Assembly (NCBI RefSeq): GCF_000720425.1
Contig: NZ_JOAJ01000005.1
Span: 1 to 64,000, forward strand
Length of the DNA stretch: 64,000 nucleotides
Direction of reading: 5' to 3'
From: Nocardia rhamnosiphila NBRC 108938
GTDB taxonomy: Bacteria; Actinomycetota; Actinomycetes; Mycobacteriales; Mycobacteriaceae
Made by a program: the position numbers and the translations under genes. Shown here in pieces: positions 16,494-25,205 of this stretch (position 1 is its first letter; each line of letters begins with the position of its first letter). A model generated the notes under the pieces. The model searched no databases, was not told the origin of the DNA, and worked only from the letters and a program-made list of their open reading frames with translations.

Positions 16494-18053
16494 GTGGGCA
16501 AGAGAGGCTCACTGGCGCGGCGGCTGCTTGCCCTGCAGTTGCTGATCGTGTTCGTGCTGCTCGCCGCGATCGCCGCGGTGGTGGTAGTGCAAGTGAGCGA
16601 GACGTTCCGCAATACCGAGTCACGGCGGATGCTCGGCATCGCCGAGGACGTCGCCGCAAACCCGAGCCTGCGGGTGCTGCTGGCCGACCCGAAGCAGCAT
16701 CTGCGGCTGGCGCCGTTCGCGACCTCCGCGCAGGTCGCCTCCGGCGCCGATGAGGTCGTCATCGCGCGGGCCGACGGCAAGGTCCTCACCTCGCAGGACC
16801 CGACGGAGATCAACAAGCCACTGCGGCCGGCCGGCTCCACAGTCGGCGAGGGCGGGGCCTGGGTAGGCGAGATCGACGGTGCGGTGATCGCGCGTGTGCC
16901 GGTGATCGGGCAGGGCGATCACCAGGTCGTCGGTTATGTCGCGGCGAAGAAGGCGCAGCCCGCGATCTGGCATGTCCTCACCGGATCCTTCCCCGGGCTA
17001 CTCGGCCTGCTCGGGATCGCCACCGGGGTCGGGATCGTCGGATCGCTGTCGCTGTCCTGGTGGGTGAAACGGCAGACCTTCGGGTTGGAGCCCGCCGAGA
17101 TCGCGGCGCTCGTCGAACATCGCGAGGCCATGTTGCACGGTGTCCACGAGGGGGTGGTCGGTATGGATCAGCAGTACCGGGTCACCCTCCTCAACGATCA
17201 AGCCAAAGAGCTACTGTCCCTCGGTGATGTGGCCGGGCGCAGCGTGTACGAGCTGGGGCTCAATGAACGCCTGCTCGACGTGTTCACCGGCAGAGCCGAG
17301 GGCACCGACCTGATCGGCCTGCGCCGCGGCAGAGTACTGGTGATGAACCGGACTCCGATCCAGTGGGATCAACGCACGCTGGGAGCCGTTGTGACACTGC
17401 GGGATCGGACCGAGCTGGTACGGATGCAGGATCAGCTCACCGAAAATCGCAATACCGCTGATTCCTTGCGCGCGCAGGCGCACGAGTTCAGCAACCGGCT
17501 GCACACCATTGCCGGGTTGATCGAGCTCGGCGAGTACGACGAGGTCGCCGGCTACATCACGCGGGTCAGCGCCAGCCGCGATCAATGCCAGGCCGAGGTG
17601 ACCGCGCGGATCGCCGATCCCGCGGCGGCCGCCTTGCTCATCGCGAAGTCCAGCTTGGCTGCCGAACAGAGTGTCGGACTGAGGCTTTCGGCTACCAGCT
17701 CGTTGCCGAAGGTGGACGCCGGACTATCCGGCGACATCGTCACCGTGGTCGGCAATCTGGTCGACAACGCTCTCGACGCGCTCTCCGGTCCCGGCTGGAT
17801 CGAAGTCGACCTCCGGGTGCTGGATTCCGCTGTGCACGTGATGGTCCGGGATTCCGGCCCCGGGGTCGCCCCCGAACTCGCCCGTGAGGTCTTCCGTCAT
17901 GGCTTCACGACCAAAGCCGCGGCGGGCGGTCAGCGCGGACTCGGCCTGGCCATCACCCGTCAGGCCTGCGTCCGTCGCGGCGGCACCGTCTCGGTATACA
18001 ACGCCGACGGCGCGGTCTTCACCGCGACCCTGCCCATGGGGATTCACATATGA
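16494..18053 (+). CDS. Sensor histidine kinase, CitA/DpiB/TctE-like
   Basis: 519 residues. Two membrane segments (about 11-33 and 161-190) flank a periplasmic-type PAS/CACHE sensor. A cytoplasmic PAS (about 205-310) follows, then the phospho-acceptor His about 330 in AHEFSNRLH, the N box VGNLVDNALDAL and G boxes DSGPGV and QRGLGLAI. This is the citrate-sensing kinase class. The GTG start follows a near-perfect AGGAGGT site. Divergence from tctCBA suggests that it senses the transporter's substrate. The 3' end overlaps the regulator gene (ATGA). Confidence 0.92.
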   Translation: MGKRGSLARRLLALQLLIVFVLLAAIAAVVVVQVSETFRNTESRRMLGIAEDVAANPSLRVLLADPKQHLRLAPFATSAQVASGADEVVIARADGKVLTSQDPTEINKPLRPAGSTVGEGGAWVGEIDGAVIARVPVIGQGDHQVVGYVAAKKAQPAIWHVLTGSFPGLLGLLGIATGVGIVGSLSLSWWVKRQTFGLEPAEIAALVEHREAMLHGVHEGVVGMDQQYRVTLLNDQAKELLSLGDVAGRSVYELGLNERLLDVFTGRAEGTDLIGLRRGRVLVMNRTPIQWDQRTLGAVVTLRDRTELVRMQDQLTENRNTADSLRAQAHEFSNRLHTIAGLIELGEYDEVAGYITRVSASRDQCQAEVTARIADPAAAALLIAKSSLAAEQSVGLRLSATSSLPKVDAGLSGDIVTVVGNLVDNALDALSGPGWIEVDLRVLDSAVHVMVRDSGPGVAPELAREVFRHGFTTKAAAGGQRGLGLAITRQACVRRGGTVSVYNADGAVFTATLPMGIHI

Positions 18054-18721
18054 TCCGGGTCCTGGTCGTCGACGACGACTTCATGGTCGCCAAGGTACAC
18101 AGCGGATACGTCAGCAAAACGCCGGGTTTCACCGTCGCCGGCGTCGCGCGCAGCGGCGCAGAGGCTCTCCGCCTGATCGACGACCTGCAACCCGACCTGA
18201 TCTTGCTCGACATCTATCTCCCCGATCTGGACGGGCTCACCGTCTTGCGCGGTATCCGCGAAACCGCCGAAGCCACCGACGTGATCATCATCAGCGCCGC
18301 CGACGATGTGAACACCATCCGCACCGCCATGCGCGGCGGCGTCCTCCACTACCTCATCAAGCCCTTCACCTACGGCGCTCTCTACGACCAACTCCAGCAC
18401 TTCGCCGCCCTGCACACAAAACTCGGTGAGCTCTCCCACGCCGCCCAATCCGATGTCGACCAGGCCTTCGCCGGCCGCCCCCGCACCGCCCTCGCCCTTC
18501 CCAAGGGCCTGACCGCACAGACCGCCCTCCTCGTCGAAACCGTACTTCGCGCCAACGATTCCGATCTCTCCGCCCGAGAATGCGCCGACGCCACCGCCCT
18601 ATCCCGGGTCAGCGCACGCCGGTACCTGGAATATTTCGCCGAAACCGGTAGCGCGGAGGTGCGGTTGCGCTACGGTGCCACCGGCCGACCCGAACGCCGC
18701 TACCGCTGGATTGGCGCCTGA
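18050..18721 (+). CDS. Response regulator, CitB/DpiA-like
   Basis: 223 residues. The receiver domain has the acidic pocket (VVDDD), the phosphorylated Asp 54 (LLDIYLPDLDG) and the Lys of YLIKPFTYG. The C-terminus has an HTH (LSARECADATALSRVSARRYLEYF) like DpiA/CitB regulators. It is translationally coupled to the kinase. The pair should control the divergent tctCBA operon in response to external tricarboxylate. Confidence 0.92.
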   Translation: MIRVLVVDDDFMVAKVHSGYVSKTPGFTVAGVARSGAEALRLIDDLQPDLILLDIYLPDLDGLTVLRGIRETAEATDVIIISAADDVNTIRTAMRGGVLHYLIKPFTYGALYDQLQHFAALHTKLGELSHAAQSDVDQAFAGRPRTALALPKGLTAQTALLVETVLRANDSDLSARECADATALSRVSARRYLEYFAETGSAEVRLRYGATGRPERRYRWIGA

Positions 18722-18765
18722 TTCCGGGATCCGCGCGACGGATCCCGGGTTACACCCGGCAACTG

Positions 18766-19377
18766 TCAGCTCCGCGGCCGGCGGCCCAGGTAACGCAGCA
18801 ACTGGTCCGTGCTGGAACCCTCGCCCTCGACGATCGGGCCGTAGGCGCCCCAGTCGCGCAGCGGTTCGATCCGGCCCTGGGCCGCGGCGAGGATCGGGGC
18901 CGAGAGTTCATCGGTCAGCGGCGATTCCTGACCGGTGGCGACCGCGATATCCCAGGCGTGCACCGCCGCGTCCAGGGCGCACAGCACTGCGGCCACCGGA
19001 GTGGGCAGCGGGCCGAAGGGGAGCGGGGTGGGGACGCTTTCGGTGCTGTCGGTGACGGTGGACCAGGCGGTTGCTGTCTCCGCGAGGGCGGCGGTGACCA
19101 GGGCGACGGGTCCGTCGGCGACCGTGCCGGTGGGGGAGAAGGGGTCGTAGGCCGGGCCGGCGCCCACGCCGAGTGCGGCAGCGAAGGCCCGCTGATCCCC
19201 GGCGGCGTGCTCGGCGACCTGCGCGACATTCCAGTCCGCGCACGGGGTCGCCAGCTGCCACTGATCGGAATCGACTCGCGCGATCACCGCACGCAGCGCG
19301 TCGTGGGCGGAGGTCAATACCTCGCGCCAGATCGGGGCGAGCTGAGCGGTGACGTTCTGTGCGGCGGTGGTTTCCAT
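18766..19377 (-). CDS. DinB/TIGR03086-family protein
   Basis: 203 residues. The motif WQLATPCADWNVAQVAEHAAGDQ holds the first metal-type His, and LDAAVHAWDIAVATG the second, as in mycothiol-dependent MPI-like DinB proteins. The activity is unknown. It is divergent from the WYL regulator gene across a 97-bp region with an inverted repeat, so it is the likely regulated partner. It is distinct from the DinB gene at 5664. Confidence 0.85.
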   Translation of the reverse strand: METTAAQNVTAQLAPIWREVLTSAHDALRAVIARVDSDQWQLATPCADWNVAQVAEHAAGDQRAFAAALGVGAGPAYDPFSPTGTVADGPVALVTAALAETATAWSTVTDSTESVPTPLPFGPLPTPVAAVLCALDAAVHAWDIAVATGQESPLTDELSAPILAAAQGRIEPLRDWGAYGPIVEGEGSSTDQLLRYLGRRPRS

Positions 19378-19438
19378 TGTTCTGCCTCTCGGTCGTTTTC
19401 GGCGTTGAACTCAGACTATGGCCCTATTAGGCTCGTTT

Positions 19439-19455
19439 TGTTCCTGATAAGAACA
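19439..19455. promoter_or_regulatory. Inverted repeat in the DinB/WYL divergent promoter
   Basis: TGTTC-CTGATAA-GAACA, a perfect 5-bp inverted repeat in an A/T-rich patch between the DinB-like gene and the WYL regulator. It is a candidate operator for the latter. Confidence 0.4.
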
Positions 19456-19474
19456 CCGCGGAAACGAGAAATTT

Positions 19475-20428
19475 GTGACCTCCACCACAACCCGAGTGCT
19501 CCGGTTGCTGTCGCTGCTCCAGGACCGCGGATACACCGGTCCCGAACTGGCACAACGGCTCGGTATCACCGACCGCACCCTGCGCCAGGACATCGCTCGC
19601 CTGCGCGAACTCGGCTACCCGGTACACGCCACCCGGGGCCCGGTCGGCGGCTACCGCCTCGGTCAGGGCGCCACCATGCCGCCGCTGCTGCTCGACGACG
19701 ACGAAGCGGTCGCGGTCGCCCTGGCCATGGGCCTCGCCGAGGACGGGTCCACCGGTATCGCCGATATAGACCACAGCGTCAAACGGACTCTCGCCAAATT
19801 GGAACGGATCCTGCCCAAGCGTTTACAGCGCACCGTCAACGCATTGCGCGAGACCACCGCGGTCGGCCCGGCGACGATCGGCTCCCGGGAACCGGACGCG
19901 CCGGTGCCCGCGGAAACCCTCGCCACGATCGCGGCGGCGATCCGCGCCGCCCGGGAACTCGAACTCGACGATCTCCGGGTCGAGCCGTACCGGCTGGTCA
20001 GCTGGCAGCGGCGCTGGTACCTGGTCGCCTACGACCTCGATACACACGCCTGGCGCGCGTTTCCGGTGGCGAACCGGCGCCGGGTGGTGACGGGCACTCG
20101 TCGCTTCGCTGCCCGGACCCCACCCGAGAGCGATCTCGTCGCCTTCGTACTCCGGGAGGTGGCCTCGGCCGGTTACGCCGTGCACGCCCGGGTCACGGTG
20201 CTGGCACCCGCGGAGACCGTTATCGCCCGAATCAATCCGGCGGTCGGGGTCGTGGTGCCGGTCGACGAGGACTCGTGCCTGCTGCTCACCGGCGCGGACG
20301 CGATGGAGACGATCGCCATCTACCTGAGCATGCTCATGATGGATTTCCGTATCGACGGCCCACCGGAACTGGTCGAGCACATCCGCACCCTGGGCCGGCG
20401 GTACCGGGAGGCGGTCGCCCATCTCTGA
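19475..20428 (+). CDS. WYL-domain transcriptional regulator (DeoR-type HTH)
   Basis: 317 residues. The N-terminal HTH (LLQDRGYTGPELAQRLGITD, then RTLRQDIARLRELGYPV) and GPVGGYRLG mark the HTH_11/DeoR class. The middle WYL domain includes LRVEPYRLVSWQRRWYLVAYD with the R-x-WYL core, and a WCX-type C-terminus follows. WYL regulators sense nucleic-acid or small-molecule ligands. The GTG start is immediately followed by MTSTTTRVLRLL. It probably controls the divergent DinB gene. Confidence 0.9.
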   Translation: MTSTTTRVLRLLSLLQDRGYTGPELAQRLGITDRTLRQDIARLRELGYPVHATRGPVGGYRLGQGATMPPLLLDDDEAVAVALAMGLAEDGSTGIADIDHSVKRTLAKLERILPKRLQRTVNALRETTAVGPATIGSREPDAPVPAETLATIAAAIRAARELELDDLRVEPYRLVSWQRRWYLVAYDLDTHAWRAFPVANRRRVVTGTRRFAARTPPESDLVAFVLREVASAGYAVHARVTVLAPAETVIARINPAVGVVVPVDEDSCLLLTGADAMETIAIYLSMLMMDFRIDGPPELVEHIRTLGRRYREAVAHL

Positions 20429-20638
20429 CAGGGCCGGGCCTGTGTGTCGAGCGGTACCGCGGCCGGCCGGTGAACCAGCGGTTATACACGCCGGGAGGAT
20501 GTCGCCGGTCGGCCATGCAGCGAAGGACATCGATTCGGGTGGTGACCACCGGACCGGTCGCCGGCCGGTCCCGCCCACGCGTACGGATCCCATACCGTCG
20601 GAAATACGCGGCCCGCTGGGCTTCCGGATACCGAATGC

Positions 20639-21733
20639 TCAGGCGGTCGCCGCGAGGGTCGGATAATCCGTGTAGCCCTCGGCCCCGCCCACGTACATCA
20701 GGTGCGCGTCGCGGATCGCGTTGAGCGGCGCGCCGCGGCGCAGGCGTTCGACCAGGTCGGGGTTGGCCAGGAAGGCACGGCCGAGCGCGATGTGGTCGGC
20801 TCCGGCGGCGAGCAGGCGCTCGGCCCCGTCGAGGATGGCGCCGGAGTCGCGGGCATCACCCGCGGGATTGGCGACGAGGCTGCCGGGCCACAGTTCACGG
20901 AGCCGGCCCAGCAGTGGATCGTCCGCGTCGACCCGGACGATGTGCAGGTAGGCGAGACCCAGCCCGGCGACCGCGGTGACCAGCGCCGGATAGATGGCCT
21001 CGGTATCGCCCTCCGCTATGCCGTTGACCGGATTGGCCGGCGAGATGCGCAATCCCACCCGCTCCGGGCCGATGGCCGCCGCCACCGCGGCGACGACCTC
21101 GACCGTGAACCGGATGCGGTTCTCGACCGGACCGCCGTACGCGTCGGTGCGGTGGTTGGTGTTGCTGGCCAGGAACTGGTGCAGCAGGTAACCGTTGGCG
21201 CTGTGGACCTCGACCCCGGCGAAACCGGCATCGACGGCATTGCGCGCGGCGGTGACGAAATCGGCTACTGTCCCGTGGATCTCGTCGACCGTGAGTTCCC
21301 GCGGCGTCACGGCCGGCTGATGGCCCGACGGCGTGTGCACGGTATCGGGCAGCGGGATCGGCGAGGGCGCGACCGGGACCAGGCCGCTGTTGTCGGGATG
21401 GCCGACCCGGCCGCCGTGCTGGAGTTGCAGGAACATATGGCCCCCGGCCGCCCGGACGGCCTCGGTGACGCGGCGCCAGCCGGCGATGTGCTCGGCACGG
21501 TGGATACCGGGGATATTGGCGTAGGTCTGACCCACCTGGTTCGGGGTGGCGGCCTCGGCGATGATCAGGCCCGCGCCGGCCCGCTGGGCGTAGTAGGTCG
21601 TCATCAGGTCCGACGGCGTGCCGTCCGCCCCCGCGCGGTTACGCGTCAAGGGGGCCATCACCAGGCGGTGCGGAAGCTCCAGACCGGCGAGGCGAGCGGG
21701 AGCGAATAGATCACGGGGCGCTGTGGTTGTCAT
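20639..21733 (-). CDS. Old yellow enzyme family NADH:flavin oxidoreductase (alkene reductase)
   Basis: 364 residues, an FMN-binding TIM barrel. Marks are LVMAPLTRNRAG near residue 25, the substrate-binding H-x-x-N pair in VEVHSANGYLLHQFL, and the conserved R-T-D-x-YGG downstream. It reduces activated C=C bonds with NAD(P)H, as in NemA/OYE. It is divergent from a small MerR gene, whose 65-bp spacer probably holds a redox- or electrophile-responsive promoter. Nothing ties it directly to steroid degradation. The 210-bp gap to its left holds no gene I can support. Confidence 0.92.
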   Translation of the reverse strand: MTTTAPRDLFAPARLAGLELPHRLVMAPLTRNRAGADGTPSDLMTTYYAQRAGAGLIIAEAATPNQVGQTYANIPGIHRAEHIAGWRRVTEAVRAAGGHMFLQLQHGGRVGHPDNSGLVPVAPSPIPLPDTVHTPSGHQPAVTPRELTVDEIHGTVADFVTAARNAVDAGFAGVEVHSANGYLLHQFLASNTNHRTDAYGGPVENRIRFTVEVVAAVAAAIGPERVGLRISPANPVNGIAEGDTEAIYPALVTAVAGLGLAYLHIVRVDADDPLLGRLRELWPGSLVANPAGDARDSGAILDGAERLLAAGADHIALGRAFLANPDLVERLRRGAPLNAIRDAHLMYVGGAEGYTDYPTLAATA

Positions 21734-21746
21734 GCCTGGACGGTAA

Positions 21747-21769
21747 GACCTGACATTGATGTGAAGTTC
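21747..21769. promoter_or_regulatory. Candidate MerR operator between OYE and merR
   Basis: GACCT…AAGTTC forms an imperfect inverted repeat. On the minus strand it lies between a -35-like TTGAAC and a -10-like TTACCG with a spacer of about 19 bp, the MerR-type spacing, aimed at the OYE gene. Confidence 0.35.
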
Positions 21770-21798
21770 AAGCCCGAACAGGAAAATGCGAGGTGAGC

Positions 21799-22176
21799 AT
21801 GCGAATCGGAGAATTGGCGCAGCGGACCGGGGTCAGCGAACGATCACTGCGCTACTACGAAGAGCAGCGGTTGCTCACCGCCGACCGCACTCCGGGCGGA
21901 CATCGCGACTACCCGGAGCACGCCGTGGACCGGGTCGTGCACATCCAGGAGCTGTTCGCGGCCGGACTGTGCAGTAAGAAGATTGTGGAGATCCTGCCCT
22001 GCATGCGGGACGCCGACGGCGGCGCCAACGAATTCGCCACGCCCGCGCTGGTGAACGAGCTACAGGTCGAACGGGACCGGATCGACCGCATGATCGCCGA
22101 TCTGCTCCGCTCCCGCGAGGTACTCGACGAGGTCATCGAGCGGGCAGGGGCGGGTTTGACGGCGACGGCTGCGTGA
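21799..22176 (+). CDS. MerR family transcriptional regulator
   Basis: 125 residues. MRIGELAQRTGVSERSLRYYEEQRLL and TPGGHRDYPEHAVDRV are the MerR winged helix; a coiled dimerisation helix and a Cys (AGLCSKKIVEILPCMRD) follow. Two cysteines about 13 residues apart could be redox or electrophile sensors. The ATG at 21799 is preferred over the GTG at 21793 because GAGG lies at a good distance. It is divergent from the OYE gene, its likely target. Confidence 0.88.
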   Translation: MRIGELAQRTGVSERSLRYYEEQRLLTADRTPGGHRDYPEHAVDRVVHIQELFAAGLCSKKIVEILPCMRDADGGANEFATPALVNELQVERDRIDRMIADLLRSREVLDEVIERAGAGLTATAA

Positions 22177-22416
22177 GCTTCATCGAATAGACCCTGCCGC
22201 GTTCGGCATCCGTATCCGACACCGGACATGGCGCTGCGCCGGTGAGTATCCGGCCTCCAGCGGTCCGCGCCGGTGGCATCCCGTGAAACCGGGAAGCGGC
22301 CGAACCGATCCCGTCACGTCCAACGTTCCAGCGAAAATTCACGTGCCGATTCTGCCGGCCCCGCGTCCGCCCCCGGCTACACTCGGGCCCACTGTCCCCG
22401 AGTCAGGTGGTGACTC

Positions 22417-23166
22417 ATGGCGTTCGCGGTGTGGGTACGGTCGGTTCCGGTTTTCACGTCGCTGCTGGTGACGGCGCTGAGTGGCTGTGCGTCGCCGAGC
22501 GGCGGCGACCCCGGCGCGGTGGTCTCCTCGACCGCGCCACCGGGAGCGGCGCAACCGTCCACGGCCGCGGCGACCGAGGATCAGCAACCGTCGGACCCGC
22601 CGCCCACCACAGTGGTTTCCCTGGTCGCCGTCGACGGATCCGGCCGGCCGGCCGACGGTTTCGATGTCTCCGGTACCGCCCCCGCCGGTCGGCTCGACTG
22701 CACCAACGGCATATCCAGTCGTTCCGCGACCAGCCCGGGTATCTACCACTGCGGTGCCTCCGCCGACGCCGCCGATATCTGCTGGGCGAGGGCGAGTGGA
22801 GCCGAACTGCTGTGCGCCGATGATCCCTGGAACCGTGAACTGCGCTGGTACAGCGTCGAGCCCCGGCTCGAACCGATCGGGAAAACCGCCGATCCCGAAC
22901 CGTGGGCGCTCGAATTGGCCGACGGCCGCCGCTGCCGTATCCGGGTGGGCGGGGCATGGGGCGGCCGGGCCGACGGCCTGGTGGGCGCCTACTCGTGTAC
23001 CGGCGGCGCCGAGGTCGTCCTGCAACCGTCCGACGCTCGGACCGCCATCGACACCTCGGCCCCCACCTGGCATATCCGGCTGGGTGAACTCGGCGCGGGC
23101 TCTCCCGAACTACCCCCGCCGACGATCGTGGATGTACAGACGGCCTACTTCGCGGCCGCGTCCTGA
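22417..23166 (+). CDS. Putative lipoprotein of unknown function
   Basis: 249 residues. A short signal peptide ends in the lipobox LSGC (Cys 24). A Pro/Ser/Thr/Ala-rich linker runs to about residue 65, then a beta-rich domain has six or more cysteines (LDCTNG, IYHCG, ICWAR, LLCADD, RRCRIR, YSCTGG), probably disulfide-bonded outside the cell. I do not recognise the family. It is monocistronic, with a 240-bp upstream gap that holds no other gene. Confidence 0.72.
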   Translation: MAFAVWVRSVPVFTSLLVTALSGCASPSGGDPGAVVSSTAPPGAAQPSTAAATEDQQPSDPPPTTVVSLVAVDGSGRPADGFDVSGTAPAGRLDCTNGISSRSATSPGIYHCGASADAADICWARASGAELLCADDPWNRELRWYSVEPRLEPIGKTADPEPWALELADGRRCRIRVGGAWGGRADGLVGAYSCTGGAEVVLQPSDARTAIDTSAPTWHIRLGELGAGSPELPPPTIVDVQTAYFAAAS

Positions 23167-23232
23167 CACGGTTTCATCGCAGCCTCCCGGACCGAGCCGG
23201 CCGGTGGCCGAGCGGGTCGGCGGTCGGGCCGT

Positions 23233-23646
23233 CTACTCGGCGGCGACTTGCTGGCGAGGTGGGTTGCCGTCGGGTACCGCCGGCGCCGCGGCCGGCTGCG
23301 GATGGACACGTGCGGCGCCGACTCGCGCGATGCGGTCCCGCCCCCACGCGCCGAGCGGTTCGAGCGCGGTATTGAGGGAGCGGCCCAGATCGGTGAGACG
23401 GTATTCCACCCGAGGCGGAACCTCCGGGTAGACCTTCCGGTCGATCAACCCGTCTTCCTCGAGCTCACGTAGCTGCTGGATGAGCATCTTCTCGGACACC
23501 CCGGGGAGCCCGCGACGTAGCTCACCGAACCGCCGTACGCCGTAGTTGTCCAGTTCCCAGAGAATCAACCCTTTCCATTTACCGCTGATCACATCCATGG
23601 CGGCATCGATCCCGCAGAAATACGGCCCGAACCTTTTTTCGCCCAT
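23233..23646 (-). CDS. HxlR family transcriptional regulator
   Basis: 137 residues. YFCGIDAAMDVISGKWKGLI and RRFGELRRGLPGVSEKMLIQ are the HxlR winged helix; the conserved Cys 11 is a possible redox sensor. The last 25 residues are a low-complexity Ala/Pro tail. It is divergent from the imine-reductase-like gene, and two GTAGGTAC direct repeats lie between them. Confidence 0.9.
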   Translation of the reverse strand: MGEKRFGPYFCGIDAAMDVISGKWKGLILWELDNYGVRRFGELRRGLPGVSEKMLIQQLRELEEDGLIDRKVYPEVPPRVEYRLTDLGRSLNTALEPLGAWGRDRIARVGAARVHPQPAAAPAVPDGNPPRQQVAAE

Positions 23647-23678
23647 GTCGACCTCGCTACCTGTTCACACACCTTTTG

Positions 23679-23705
23679 GTAGGTACCTCACCGAATAGTA
23701 GGTAC
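23679..23705. promoter_or_regulatory. Direct GTAGGTAC repeats, probable HxlR operator
   Basis: GTAGGTAC occurs at 23679-23686 and 23698-23705, 19 bp apart (about two helical turns). They lie in the 142-bp region between the hxlR gene and the oxidoreductase. HxlR proteins commonly bind such repeats. Confidence 0.5.
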
Positions 23706-23788
23706 TTGTCCCGACAGCCTGTGTTGGCCATCGTTGGTCCCGGCGCGCCCAGCAGATGACCATTCGCTTCAGCAAGGAGTCGGCAGAA

Positions 23789-24670
23789 ATGACCGCAAAC
23801 GAGCAGACAACCGTGGCCGTGCTCGGTCTCGGACCTATGGGCCGGGCCATTGCCACCACCCTGGTGAAGGGTGGGAATCCCACCACCGTGTGGAACCGCA
23901 CGCCGGGGAAGGACGCGGAACTGGTGGGCCTGGGCGCCGTGAGCACCCCCGATACCGCGTCGGCGATCGATTCCGCCGCCGTGATCGTCGCCGTCCTCGG
24001 CGATCACGCATCCGTGCACGAGGTGCTCGACCCGGTGGCCGACCGGCTGCGCGGCAAGGCGCTGATCAACCTGACCAGCACCGCTCCGGAGGACTCCCGG
24101 GAACTCGCCCGCTGGGCGGCCGGGCACGGAATCGACTTCCTCGACGGCGGCATCATGGCGGTACCGCCGATGATCGGCGGGCCGGGGGCCTCCATCCTCT
24201 ACAGCGGCTCGGAATCGGTTTTCCAGCGCTTCCGTTCGGACCTGGAGAAACTGGGTGCGGCGGATTACTTCGGCGCCGACGCCGGAACCGCGGCGCTCTA
24301 CGACTTCGCCCTGCTGGCCGGTATGTACGCGATGTTCACCGGTTTCTTCCACGGGGCCGCCATGGTGCGTTCGGCCGGTATCAGCGCCACCGAGTTCGCT
24401 CCCCGGGCGACCGCCTATGTCACCGCCATGGCGGAGTTGCTCCCGGAGTACGCCGGGGTGATCGACAGCGGCGACTACTCCCGGTCGATCCAGTCCATGA
24501 AGGTGCACAAGCCCGCCTTCGACGCCATTGTCCGCGCCAGCCGTGACGCGGGGGTCGCACTGGATATCGTCGGCCCGATCAAGAACCTCATCGACCGGCA
24601 GATCGCGGACGGCGGGGTGGATCTGGGCCTGGAGCGGGCCGTGGAGGAATTGGCGGGATCGCGCAAATAG
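23789..24670 (+). CDS. NAD(P)-dependent oxidoreductase, imine reductase/6PGDH-like
   Basis: 293 residues. The Rossmann motif VAVLGLGPMGRAIATTLVKGG begins at about residue 8, followed by TVWNRTPGK as in beta-hydroxyacid dehydrogenases and imine reductases. The helical C-terminal domain contains DFALLAGMYAMFTGFFHGAAM, typical of IREDs. The catalytic Lys of true hydroxyacid dehydrogenases is not apparent, favouring an imine or keto-reductase role. ATG 23789 has an AAGGAG site. It is divergent from hxlR and probably repressed by it. Confidence 0.82.
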   Translation: MTANEQTTVAVLGLGPMGRAIATTLVKGGNPTTVWNRTPGKDAELVGLGAVSTPDTASAIDSAAVIVAVLGDHASVHEVLDPVADRLRGKALINLTSTAPEDSRELARWAAGHGIDFLDGGIMAVPPMIGGPGASILYSGSESVFQRFRSDLEKLGAADYFGADAGTAALYDFALLAGMYAMFTGFFHGAAMVRSAGISATEFAPRATAYVTAMAELLPEYAGVIDSGDYSRSIQSMKVHKPAFDAIVRASRDAGVALDIVGPIKNLIDRQIADGGVDLGLERAVEELAGSRK

Positions 24671-24747
24671 CGGTTCGGGCCCGGACGACCGCAGTGGCTT
24701 CCGCGCCGGGGCTCGACCTGTCGGTGGCGAACGGCATGATCCGGGCC

Positions 24748-25173
24748 ATGTCGTTCACCAATCGGATCGAGGTACGGGTCTCCGATCTCGACCTGCAGGG
24801 GCACGTAACCGGAGCCGCGTATCACCAGTACGCCGACCATTCCCGGTTCGCATGCGTACAGGGCGCGGGGATTTCGGTCGAGGAGATGATCGCGGCGGGC
24901 TTCGGCCCGGTGAACCTGGAAACGGTCCTGCGCTTCCAGCGGGAGCTGCGCGGCGGCGACTTCGTCGACATCACCTGCGACTGGGTGTGGGGGGCGGGCA
25001 AGACCTACCGGGTCGAGCACGTCCTCACCCGACCGGACGGCGAGGTCGCCGCGACGGTGACGCACGTCAGCGGGCTACTGGACCTGACCACCCGCCGCCT
25101 CGTCGCCGACCCGGCCCGGCAATGGCGGTCGATGGCGAGCCGGCCCGAACTGCTGCAGCTTGTCCGATACTGA
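24748..25173 (+). CDS. Acyl-CoA thioesterase, 4HBT hotdog family
   Basis: About 141 residues from MSFTNRIEVRVSDLDLQGHV. The pattern VSDLDLQGHVTGAAYHQYADHSR is the 4-hydroxybenzoyl-CoA thioesterase active-site region (usual D-x-x-GHVNN variant). It should hydrolyse acyl-CoAs in the cytoplasm. Upstream ATGs at 24694 and 24736 are in frame, and none has a clear ribosome site, so the start is uncertain. It follows the oxidoreductase gene on the same strand and could be co-transcribed. Confidence 0.8.
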   Translation: MSFTNRIEVRVSDLDLQGHVTGAAYHQYADHSRFACVQGAGISVEEMIAAGFGPVNLETVLRFQRELRGGDFVDITCDWVWGAGKTYRVEHVLTRPDGEVAATVTHVSGLLDLTTRRLVADPARQWRSMASRPELLQLVRY

Positions 25174-25205
25174 TGCACGTATGAAGGTTTGCGCCATCAA
25201 GCCTG

